Part shown: piece by piece, positions 24,901 through 37,085 of the stretch
How positions within the stretch are numbered: the first letter of the stretch is position 1
Layout of the letters: every line of letters begins with the position of its first letter
Source: Taudactylus pleione
Taxonomy: Eukaryota; Chordata; Amphibia; Anura; Myobatrachidae
Assembly: GCA_031769625.1 (NCBI GenBank)
Contig: JAUIMM010000135.1
Location: 6,809,501 to 6,873,500 of the forward strand
Direction of reading: 5' to 3'
DNA length: 64,000 bases
Notes under the pieces: generated by a model
What the model was told of the DNA's origin: nothing
Database searches by the model: none
The model's input: the letters and a program-made list of their open reading frames with translations, nothing else
Program-made: the position numbers and the translations under genes

Positions 24901-27900
24901 ATTGGCATTCTGACCGTCGAGATGCCAACTACATGAAATTACAATACAGCATTGGGGCACTCTACTCTGGTCTATTCCATCTACTCTGGCCTATTCCCTC
25001 TACTCTGGTCTATTCCGTCTACTCTGGCCTATTCCCTCTACTCTGGTCTATTCCCTCTACTCTGGCCTATTCCCTCTACTCTGGTCTATTCCCTCTGCTC
25101 TGGTCTATTCCCTCTGCTCTGGTCTATTCTCTCTACTCTGGTCTATTCCCTCTACTCTGGTCTATTCCCTCTACTCTGGTCTATTCCATCTACTCTGACC
25201 TATTCCCTCTACTCTGGTCTATTCCCTCTACTCTGGTTTATTCCCTCTGCTCTGGTCTATTCTCTCTACTCTGGTCTATTCCCTCTACTCTGGTCTATTC
25301 CCTCTACTCTGGTCTATTACCTCTACTCTGGTCTATTCCATCTACTCTGGCCTATTCCCTCTACTCTGACCTATTGCCTCTACTCTGGTCTATTCCCTCT
25401 ACTCTGGCCTATTCCCTCTACTCTGGTCTATTCCCTCTACTCTGGTCTATTCCCTCTACTCTGGTCTATTGCCTCTACTATGGCCTATTCCCTCTACTCT
25501 GGTCTATTCCCTCTACTCTGGCCTATTCCCTCTACTCTGGTCTATTCCATCTACTCTGACCTATTCCCTCTACTCTGGTCTATTCCCTCTACTCTGGCCT
25601 ATTCCCTCTAATCTTGGCTATTCCCTCTACTCTGATCTATTCCCTCTGCTCTGGCCTATTCCCTCTACTCTGGTCTATTCCCTCTACTCTGGCCTATTCC
25701 CTCTACTCTGGCCTATTCCCTCTACTCTGGCATATCCCCTCTACTATGGCCTATTGCCTCTACTCTGGTCTATTCCCTCTACTCTGGCCTATTCCCTCTA
25801 CTCTGTTCTATTCCATCTACTCTGACCTATTCCCTCTACTCTGGTCTATTCCCTCTACTCTGGCCTATTCCCTCTAATCTTGGCTATTCCCTCTACTCTG
25901 ATCTATTCCCTCTGCTCTGGCCTATTCCCTCTACTCTGGTCTATTCCCTCTACTCTGGCCTATTCCCTCTACTCTGGCCTATTCCCTCCAACTTGAAACA
26001 CTTACTGTTATACAGTAGCACTAGCATGTTCCATTGCAGAGAACAATTGGGAACAAAATAGTAATGAAGCAAGACTGGCAATCTCATCAAACATGGGAGA
26101 ATGTACCTCATTGGCCACATTACTTCCAACAGAGTTCGGTTGTCAGTGGGTAAATGGAAGGAAGTTTTTATGGACCATGTAACAATGGGAATACATATTG
26201 TAAGCCTTTACCCTATTGGTCATGTTTATAGAGGCCTTAGCAAATCTTTGACAAATATGTGACCGTTCCGGTCCAAGAAGAACCCCAAATCATTACCTGC
26301 ACTCTCAGGCCAGTCACTCTATGTATTGTGCACTGAGATTTTGCCCATCTTTTGTACTCACAGGTAAGCTTACCTCCTATTGTATTCCTGGAACATCTGC
26401 TCCTGGTACTAGCATGGGATAGGAGCCGCATTTGCTACCTATGCAGAGTTGGTTGCATTCTTATCTGTAGCTGCAGTAGATCATAAAATACTATTTTGTT
26501 TTGGTCAGCCTGCATTTTGAGCTTACATTTTGGTTCAACTTTGAATAAGGGGCGAGAGCTTTAGTGCTGATACTAGTTGCAAGTTTACAATGGACTACTG
26601 TATGATGACATGTGAGTTACTGCCACAGTCATTGCACACACTGCTGTGACATCATCGGAAGTAGTCATCATGTCAACAATCCGAATGCTGACAGTCAAAA
26701 GGTCAACATCATAATGTTGAATGCCATTCTGTTGACAATGCTAACATGTCAACACACCATGTAGACACCTGCAAAAGGTCAACACACTCAAAAAAAGTCA
26801 ACACATAAAATGTCAACACAGTCAAAATGAGTTAGGGGTTGGGTTTAGGGTTATGCTTAAAACTGGGTGCCCACATTGTGTAACTGTCAACATTAAATGC
26901 ATTCTCTATAAGTACAACTGGAAGATACTACCAGGTCCACCAAGAGCGACGCCGAGCCCGGGTGAAGGAGGCGTGGCCTAATCACGGGAAAAAAAAGAAA
27001 AACATATTTTTGCAGCGCCGTTCCGCACTGGGGGGGGTGCTGTGTGCCCCCTGAGCCCGTCGAATAGAGAGTGTGATCACTCCCCCCACATGCATAGGAC
27101 ACTGCTGCACTGCTACTTAGCAACTTAGCAGCCATGAGCAGTCACTCAGTGCAGCCCCTGCTGGGCAGCTGAAATGAAAGAGGGAGGGGGGGCGGCGCTG
27201 GACTCAGGCCCATAATGGGCCCCTCCAGGTAGCCCAGGCCTGGGTAATTAGTACCTGCCCCCCCCCTCTCAGCGCCCCTGGATACTATGTGGAGAATAAT
27301 ACAATTTACAATCTTACCACATATATACATCTGTAGGTGTAGAAAGAATGCAAACAACTAGGGGTAAATGTAATAGACAAACTCTGACCTTCTTGCACTA
27401 TTAAAGATCAAAGTTTGTCCCTCAACTCACCAAACTTGTTAGTTTGAGGCTATTACATTATGTGAGTCTGTGCGAGTTTTCCCCTATGTAAACTCGGACA
27501 TTGTAGCGACTTGCATTGCAAGTTCCGAGTTATACAGAAGCTTATGTGTTTAAAAAAATAGCAAAATGATAAAAAGTAAAAAAAAAAATCATGTAAAAGC
27601 ATAACCAGTCCCCTGTATTTATGTATGTCTGTTTAAATAAAATTCTACTTTCACGGTGTGTGAGTCTTGTCTTTACTTTAATATTTCTTTTGCAGGTGAA
27701 CTAGAGGTAGCAGCGGGCCCTTAATGCTCTGCATGCTGGTACATTCTCCAAGTACGTACCAGCTTAGTGGTACCTTTAATACTCCAATAAAAGAAAATAT
27801 TATTTATTCTATTTTCTACACACATTTACACAATCATCCCGGCACCCACCGTGCAGGGGTGCTGTGGATTTTCCCGGGCTATCAGCCCAGGCCTGGGGTG

Positions 27901-28707
27901 CCCTGGAGAGAGGGAACCCATATTTTGGGGTTCCCCACCCCTCCAGGGATCCCCAGCCTGGGCTAACTAGTGATCAGGTATAATGCTCTGGCCAGGAGAC
28001 CCTATTTTAAATTTCTGAGGAATTCCAGCCCTGGGTTGACCAGTTTGGGTCTGAATTAATGTAATGGCAGGGGGACCCAATGCCGTTCATGCCCCTGGTA
28101 TGGCATTATCCCCCTGGCTGGTTCAGCATGATACTAACTATTGGGAAAATGGGGGAACACCATGTCATTTTCCACCATGCTGAGAGGTCCGGGGCTGGTT
28201 ATGGATTCAGGGGGACACCAGGGCCGGATTAAGGGGGGGGCTCTGGGGGCAAGTACCCCCGGGCCCCCCTCTCTGAGAGGGCCCCCTGCCACAGATCGGA
28301 TGTTTTTTACCGATCCGATCTGAAGCGCTTTAGCAGAGTTTACACCAGCAGCGGCAGCTACTGCACTGATAGCCGTCATACAGACAGCGCGGCGACGCAG
28401 AGCACTGCTGCTGGGATGCCGGTAGCCGCGTCCAATGAAAAGGGCTGTGCAGGCAGCAGGCTTTCAGGGTCTGGCCGGCCGGCGTGCAGGCTGCAGGGAA
28501 GGAGGGGGCATCACAGGCACGGCTGCACATGGAGGATCACCCGAGGAGGAGAAAGAAGAACGCGCTGTGCAGTTCTTCTGTGTCACTGTCTGCCAGCAAA
28601 AGGGATCATCATCTCAAGAGAGTAGATACAGTAAGACACTTGTTTTAATTATCAATTAAAATTGAATAAATTAAAGGCTCCAGGTAGTATTACTTTGAAT
28701 GTGTGGT

Positions 28708-28753
<46 letters not shown>

Positions 28754-28755
28754 AC

Positions 28756-28789
<34 letters not shown>

Positions 28790-28814
28790 GTGTGTTTATG
28801 TGTGTATGTGTATA

Positions 28815-28854
<40 letters not shown>

Positions 28855-28885
28855 GATTTATATGTGTATATAGATATATATATAT

Positions 28886-28928
<43 letters not shown>

Positions 28929-31900
28929 CACACAGCAAGGAATGTTTGGCGGTACTCACGGCATATATAAAAAAACTACCTATTTAGTTTACATTTCAGT
29001 TCCAGAAAAAAAGTCTATAAAGACTGAAATATTTAACTATATAGGTCGGTTGGACCTTATGTTTATATATGTCGTGAGTGCCACCAACCATTCCCTGCTG
29101 TGGATTGCTTAGTACTATGGATGGAACCTGGGGTATTATATATAAATATATATATATATATATATGGAGCAGAGTGCCAAGCTGATAGATGCTGATTGAT
29201 TTTATATACAGTATATATATACATACGTATAGAGGTAATGGGCACTTCAGTATCCAAAGTTTTATCAAGGGTGCCAGGTACAGTAGATGCAGCGTAAGAG
29301 ATGAAAAACGGCACTCCGAAGTGTTTATTTACAGAATTTGAAATATACAACTTGCTACACGACCCCGGCTCGCTGTATATTTCAAACTCTGTAAATAAAC
29401 ACTGAGTGCCGTTTTCCATTCCTTAGGAATTTAATTTTAGACTTTAGGGCCCCCCTGTCTTAAGTGCCCCGGGCCCCCCAAAGCCTTAATCCAGCTCTGG
29501 GGGACACCACACATTTAACTCAGGGGGGTATCTATAATTGGTTAATTTTTTCAATACTTACCTCTCCAGAGTCCCATGTCGATGGTAGTAGCGCTGTACA
29601 TATTACTAGTAAAATGGCACAATGGCCATTTTCCCAGCATTTTGCACATGTGCAGTAGGGATATATCAGTTGGAAAATAGCTTCCACATCATTTCCTCGG
29701 TGACCTGCGCATACACAGTAGACTCTGGCACAATAGAGTCTACTAGTGCCCTGACTCTAATGCTGTGCTCAGCTCGCTGCCGGCCACGAGGTGGAGAGGA
29801 GAGGGCCCTGGACGGAGATTGCACATAGGCCCCCTTTTCTCGTAATACGCCCCTGTTTTTACTTTTTGTTAACATTTGAACCTAGCGAAGCCTGCACAGA
29901 TCAAAGTGATCTGTGCAGTGCTTGACGCAAATTCACCCACTTCAGGAAGGTGTATTATTTGGGCGGCTTTCCCGACCATTATTTACTCTCTGGATCCTAT
30001 TTTTCTTTATGGTAAAATATTGATTTTTGGGCCGATGTTCTAAAGTCTGGTTTTTGGTCATTTTGTTGTTGGTTTTGACTTTAAAAAATGGTCGGTTTGC
30101 AGAACTGATGGAAAAATGCTCAAAAACACAAAACTGACCTTTAGTAAAATTACCCAAAAGTCTCTACATACTGCCAGCAATATTCTAAATTAAACACAGA
30201 AATTTTTGCAGCAAACCATGTTTTAAGTCACTAGATCTCCTTGCTATACTATTCACACTTCTAAAACTGTTTTTATGACAAATATTTTGCTATCTGATTA
30301 TTGTTGGTGGATTAACTATTTTAATTTATGTAAATAACTGTTATGTTCTAATTAAATATGGAGGGTAATGTTCTGACACCCAACACAATGCCCATATAAA
30401 TCTTTATCACTGCGAATATTAGGCCTGATTCAGAGAAGTACACTACTGCCGTTGCTGCTGTGATGTTGTACGCAGAGGATATGCACAAATATGCTACTGA
30501 CACCGATGCCAAGATTTGTATTGAGACGTCTACAGGCGCCATGGCAAAACCAAGCTACTGCCTACTAATACACAGCAGATACCCTGATAATTGGCCTCCT
30601 GAGTATCCTTATGGTCGCACGGAACAGGCGCATATACTGCGACGCTGGAGTCACACTGTGTGCATATGGGATCACAGGCACAGGTAGTGACACATTCCGA
30701 AAATGGGGGTGACCTGAGTGTTTGGTGGCACACCCCTTACCACCCCCAAATGACCCTTAACTATCAATCACTCGGTGAATAAAAAGTCACTGCTGGTGAC
30801 TACAGTAATGGACTTTGACACATGCACAGTGCGTCTCAGAGACAAGCGCAGCTAGCCGATAATCGCCTAACTGCAAACACATCAGTATAGTGCACTTCTC
30901 TGACTTAGGCCATAATTAATTCTAGGCTCCTCTAGTGCACTACATATACATCTTGTCTCTTTTAGCCCTGTGCATGTATTTTTTGAGTTAAGCTGCACCC
31001 CTGATACTGATGAAACCTTTATAAAATGTTAGGAGAACTTATAAAATATACTTTAGTTAATTTATATCAAATATATACGATATTATATTAATTAAAATAG
31101 ACGTTAAAAATAATACCACGACTATGTGAAGAGGAACTAACTGATCTCATTTAATAGCACCTGAGATAAAGCTGGTAAATATACAATAAATTATTCTCCA
31201 TACAGGACAATTCAAACCACCTTTTCTCAGACATTTTGGGCAAAATTTACTAAGCGGAGGGTTCTAAACCCTGGTGACTTGGTGGCGGTTTGTTGGCGGT
31301 TTTGCTATCTGCAGATTTACTATGGCCAAAACCCCTGCAAAACCGTCATCGAGACACAGGGCCTGATTCAGAGTCGGATGCTATTTGCGGACGGTCGTTC
31401 TGAAAAAGGGGCCGGATATTTAAATTAAGCACTGGCTCTTTGCGGTCTGTTGATGCCTCTATGTCTGAACGAGCGAACGAAACATGTGCTCACTATTTTG
31501 AAAAAACGCCCCCTGGCCGCTCGCATCATACGTCATCTCCGCTATTTATTAGATTAATCGAGTACATCGAACGGCATAGGAATTGCTCGCTATTCTTGTG
31601 GTAGCATTTTCCTACCACAATCATATGAGCAGTTCAGACTAAAAGACAACCAAGTGACGTGGTCAATGACACTGCTTTGTTAATTATGCACACCCTTAAA
31701 ACGCCCGTTTTGACCATTTGGCACGCATGCGTTCGGATCTCCACTCCCCGTTTTCAAGCACCTTCCCTTGTTACCACCCACAAACGCCTCATTCTGTCAC
31801 TCAAATTAGCAGGCATTCGCTATTTTGCGAGCACACGATTTCCGACCGCACTGAATGGTTGGCGTATGCGCATTACAATCCATACGCATGCGCAGATGTG

Positions 31901-34075
31901 CGAACATCGCTCGGAACGAACGAGCGGCCGCTTACGAGCGGCTCTGAATCAGGCCCACAGTTTAGAACAGAGCTAGGGCTAAAATTACTAAGAGACGGTT
32001 TTGGTGTCATTTAAAAACCACCACCAAACCTCTAGGGTTTTGAACCCAGCGCTTAGGAAATTTTGCCTTTTGCTCTTTATGTTGTCTATATAATGTCTGT
32101 CGACACTGTGATTGACGAGAAAACAGACCAAAACCAATATCATTACAAGCTGCCATTTCCATACATAAATTGACTTTTAAAAAAGGTACAGTATGCAGTA
32201 ATAAAATTCCTACTCAGGGGCGGAACTAGCGGCGGTGCAGCCGGTGCATTGCACCGGGGTCCGCTGTGGTGCAGGGGCCCATAGCCGCCGCTGAACCCGC
32301 AGCTAGTGTCCCCACAAGTGTGAGAGTGGTCTGCAGTGAGAGAGGTCTGCACTACAGAGTTTACAAACACACAGCCGCCAGCCATGGCTGTGTGTTTCTT
32401 ATAGCAGCCAATGAGAGTCACACAGACTCTCATTGGCTTCTGCATCCATGGAGGGAGCCGGCTGGAGCTCACTCATGAGCTCCGCCTTTTGACTCCCCCT
32501 GCAGCGGGTGATAGGAGAAACGTCATGACATCTCTCCCATAGTGCAGAGCGGGCTCGGAGGAGCGGACAGCGGCAGTCATCGGCAGGAGCTGGAATCAGG
32601 TAAGTTGTTTTTGTTTTTCTTTTTTTTTGTGTGTGTGTAAGGGGGCACGTGAACTGGCACTGCATAGGGGGGTGCTACTGGGGGCACTGTATGGGGATGG
32701 TGGCCACTACTGGGGGTGCTGTATAAGGGGGGCCGCTACTAGGGGCACTTTATAAGGGGACTACTACTGGGGGCACTGTATAGGGGGACTACTACTGGGG
32801 GCACTGCATAGGGGGAATACTACTGGGGCAATGTATAGGGGGGAATATTACTGTGGGTAATGCAAAGGGGGGACCACTACAGGGGACACTGTGTAGGGGG
32901 GAGTACTACTGGGGACACTGTGTAGGGGGGAGTACTACTGGGGACACTGTGTAGGAGGGAGTACTACTGGGGACACTGTGTAGGGGGGAGTACTACTGGG
33001 GACACTGCATAGAGGGGCCTAAAGCATATTCTTGCACCTGGGCCCACTACTCTCTAGTTCCGCCGCTGCTCCTACTACTATCCATAGCCCATCAGCTATG
33101 TTTAAACTACTCTGCATAAGGGAATTCATTTTAAATAAAGAAGAAGACTATAAATAAACCAATGAAAAGGAAGAGAACAGTGAAAGAAATGAATTGAGAA
33201 ATAGGTTATACAGTAAATTAAAGAAGGCGAATATCTGTAAATGAAGATAAATGCAATTTGGAGTTACAGTAATATGAAAAGATGCAAACTGTAAAAATTA
33301 ACTAAACATTGCCTATTACTGTACATGTTCCATAATGTCAGGAATAACTCACCAGACAGACGTCACTATTTTTCTGAGCTGCAATTGACAGTGATCCTGC
33401 GATGATGTACTATAAGGTATAAAACATGACACATATTGCTTAAAGTGCTTTCTAATGATAGATACTGTATGAAGCTCACACGTACTATTAGGTCTATGAA
33501 AAACATGCCAAAGCTGTGGTTTTAACTCTAAGAAACCAAACACATTAAAGACAGGTGATGAAATCATGATTTCATACCTAAAGAAGATTAGATTATAAGT
33601 ATTAGTAAATCGGAGATTGCATTCTTTGGAATTCTCAGTGCATCTTTGTTAATTGATCTTTGCACCCAATATACTGTAGGTGAACTAGAAAATGAGTAAA
33701 GATTGCTTACCCTAATAAACCATAATATGCATCATGAATCATGGTGGCACATTGTTGAGAATTGCCCCATTAAAACCCCTGAGGGCCAGTTATAATGCTC
33801 CACTATTCCGATATCACGTTAAAAGTCTGTGGGCGGGATGTACTATCAGGAAAATGTCATGACGGTATTTCATTTGTGTACAAAGCTGGCAGGGGTGTGT
33901 GGGAGACTTGCCCATTATTTTGGGAGCCTCCCAGCCATTCCAGTAGAGAAGGTAAGTATGCATTATGACATGCGCAGACTGCTGCTGTAAGCTGATTCCT
34001 ACTTAGTACATATTTAAAGATAAAATAAAATGTCATAGTTTATGTAATTTTTAAATTGAATACTCTATCTATCAT

Positions 34076-34117
<42 letters not shown>

Positions 34118-34304
34118 CAGGGCCGGATTAAGGTCTGTGGGGGCCCCTGGGCAACAAACATGCGGGGGCCCCTATCAGTAAAAGTTGAAATTTATTATAT
34201 ATATATAAATAAAACAAGTTCCATTAGGTCGGCACTCCCTTAGATAGAGTTAAAAAGACCGTGGTGCCAGCAACTCAAATTCCAATCAACACATATCCAT
34301 TTGC

Positions 34305-34344
<40 letters not shown>

Positions 34345-35422
34345 AGAAAACAGAACTGGATCAGAGCGCCTAAGAAGTGCCTCAGAGTATGAAAATGTGT
34401 ACACAGTGCAAGTGCTAGTTAAAATACACATACATATATAACAGGTATATGTAAAAAAGTTTATACAAATATAAACGTGCCACGTGACTGATTTTAAAAA
34501 GACTGGATAATGCAAGTGGATGAGTAAACATAAAAAATGTATTTATTAATACTACATAGAGGTAGGATACAAACAGCATACAGACATATTTTAAAAAACA
34601 CATAACGAAATCAGACAATAAAATAATAAAAGCATGGATAAGAACGGTCTCAATAAAGTGTTAAAGAATCATGAATGTCTTATCTGATTCCTTGAAAGGA
34701 AAATATCGATGTAGTACAGGCCCCCAACGCGTTTCGTCTCTAAATTGACTTCTTCAAGGGGAAGAAGTCTTGAAGAAGTCAATTTAGAGACGAAATGCGT
34801 TGGGTGCCTGTACTACATCAATATTTTCCTCTCAAGGAATCAGATAAGACATTCATGATTCTTTAACACTTTATTGCGACCGTTCTTATCCATGCTTTTA
34901 TTATTTTATTGTCTGATTTCGTTATGTGTTTTTTAAAATATGTCTGTATGCTGTTTGTATCCTACCTCTATGTAGTATTAATAAATACATTTTTTATGTT
35001 TACTTATCCACTTGCATTATCCAGTCTTTTAAAATCAGTCACATGGCACGTTTATATTTGTATAAACTTTTTTACATATACCTGTTATATATGTATGTGT
35101 ATTTTAACTAGCACTTGCACTTTGTACACATTTTCATACTCCGAGGCACTTTTTAGGCGCTCTGATCCAGTTCTGTTTTCTATACATTTTCCAGGGGCTT
35201 ACCACCCTGTAGTTTCTATTGGATTGAGCTGACACCACATACCGGTTGGGGAGTGCCTGTTTTGTGTTTTTGAACTTGTATGTTAAACACATATATCCAT
35301 TTGAGGTACCCTTCTTTTCTGTTACTGGTGCCCCTAGGAGATTATTTATTTATTTTAATATTTATTTATCTGGAAATTTTTCACAGTAAATCACAATCAC
35401 TGGTGCTTGAAGAATTCATTAG

Positions 35423-35457
<35 letters not shown>

Positions 35458-37035
35458 TTGCACACACACGCATATATATATATTTTAACACACATATATG
35501 TGTATATATATATATATTTTTTTTTTTTAACACACATACTGTATATACCCAAATACTACCTTCATTCACCAATTACTTCCCTCCTCTGTTATGCACTAAC
35601 GACACCCCAGCAGAACCCAATCACCCTCTTACATTCACAGCACTCAGATATTCCCCCGTACACTACCAACACCCAGACACTCTTCTTATACACTACCATT
35701 ACCCAGACACCCCTCCTATACTACCAGCACCTAGGCACCCCTCCTACACTACCAATGCCCAGGCGCCCCCCTCCTACACTACCAACACTCCCCTCCTACA
35801 CTAAAAACACAGACACCCCCTCCTACACTAAAAACACAGACACCCCCTCCTACACTAAAAACACAGACACCCCCCTACTATACTACCAACACCTAGACAC
35901 CCCCCTACTACACTAAAAACACACAGACACCCCCTGCTACACTAAAAACACACAGACACCCCCCTACTACACTAATAACACAGACACCCCCTACTACACT
36001 AATAACACACAGACACCCCCCTCCTACACTAAAAATACAGACACCCCCTACTACACTACTAGCACCCACACACCCCCTACTTCACTACCAGCACCCAGAC
36101 ACCCCCCTCCTTCACTAAAAATACAGACACCCCCTACTATACTACCAGCACCCAGACACCCCCCCTACACTACCAACACTCAGACACCCCCTACTACACT
36201 ACCAGCACCGAGACACCCCCCCTACACTACCAGCACTCAGACACCCCCTACTACACTACCAGCATCCAGACACCCCCCCTACACTACCAGCACTCAGACA
36301 CCCCCTACTACACTACCAGCACTCAGACACCCCCCTACACTACCAGCACTCAGACACCCCCTACTACACTACCAGCACCCAGACACCCCCCCTACACTAC
36401 CAGCACTCAGACACCCCCTACTACACTACCAGCATCCAGACACCCCCCCTACACTACCAGCACTCAGACACCCCCTACTACACTACCAGCATCCAGACAC
36501 CCCCTCCTACACTAAAAACACAGACACCCCCCCTACTACACTAAAAACACAGACACCCTCTACTACACTACAAGCACCCAGACACCCCCTCCTACACTAA
36601 AACACAGACATCCCCTCCTACAATAAAAACACAGACACCCCCACAAGTACACTAAAAACACACAGACACCCCTCCTACACTACCAGCACCCAGGCACCCC
36701 CCCCTACCTTCCAGCTGCAGTATACTGCTTGTGCACTGCTCCACGGTGCTCACTGCGTCCACTGACAGAGCAGAGGAAGCAGATCCCGGGCCCTGGCCAC
36801 CTTGTGTGTGGGCAGAGAAGAAAGGACAGGAGCGGAGGAGCCAATAAAGGAGGTAGCCCGGTCAGTTTGAAAAGGGGGCGGAGCCAAATCGCGGGAGGGG
36901 CGGGGCCTAATTGCGGGCCTCGGCAACATGAAAAGATTTAAAAAAATAGTTTATTATGGGGATGTGGCTGGGGGCAGTGTGTGGGGGCCCTCTATTTGTG
37001 GGGGCCCCTGTCGCAATGCCCTTAATCCGGCCCTG

Positions 37036-37085
<50 letters not shown>

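Larger units (their letters stand above)
34118..37035. mobile_element. 2.9-kb hAT-type element inside a CTAT microsatellite
   Basis: Ends CAGGGCCGGATTAAGG and CCTTAATCCGGCCCTG are perfect 16-bp inverted repeats. The flanking 8-mers are both TATCTATC, though the target is itself repetitive. The interior holds a large inverted repeat (34345-35185), a short AT microsatellite and a 1.1-kb minisatellite (about 35580-36700). No transposase is present. The termini match the 1.3-kb element at 28219-29499, so both were probably moved by one hAT transposase. Confidence 0.8.

Noticed and set aside
24831..25877. Four overlapping long ORFs reading '[18 protein letters not shown]' repeats as a repeat protein
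   Set aside because: They are the three frames of a stop-free 19-bp minisatellite; peptides repeat every 57 bp and no non-repetitive coding flank exists.
24952..25990. CRISPR-like array
   Set aside because: No spacers; units are contiguous 19-bp repeats in a vertebrate intron.
28662..29419. ORFs rich in Ile/Tyr alternation
   Set aside because: Translations of TA/TG/CA microsatellite and inverted repeats inside a non-autonomous element.
34415..35232. Same peptide '[20 protein letters not shown]' on both strands, suggesting a duplicated gene
   Set aside because: The two copies are the arms of a large inverted repeat in a TIR element; AT-rich, no domain and no conservation signal.
35407..35916. 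169-codon plus-strand ORF
   Set aside because: Spans a TA microsatellite and the start of a C-rich minisatellite; composition follows the repeats.
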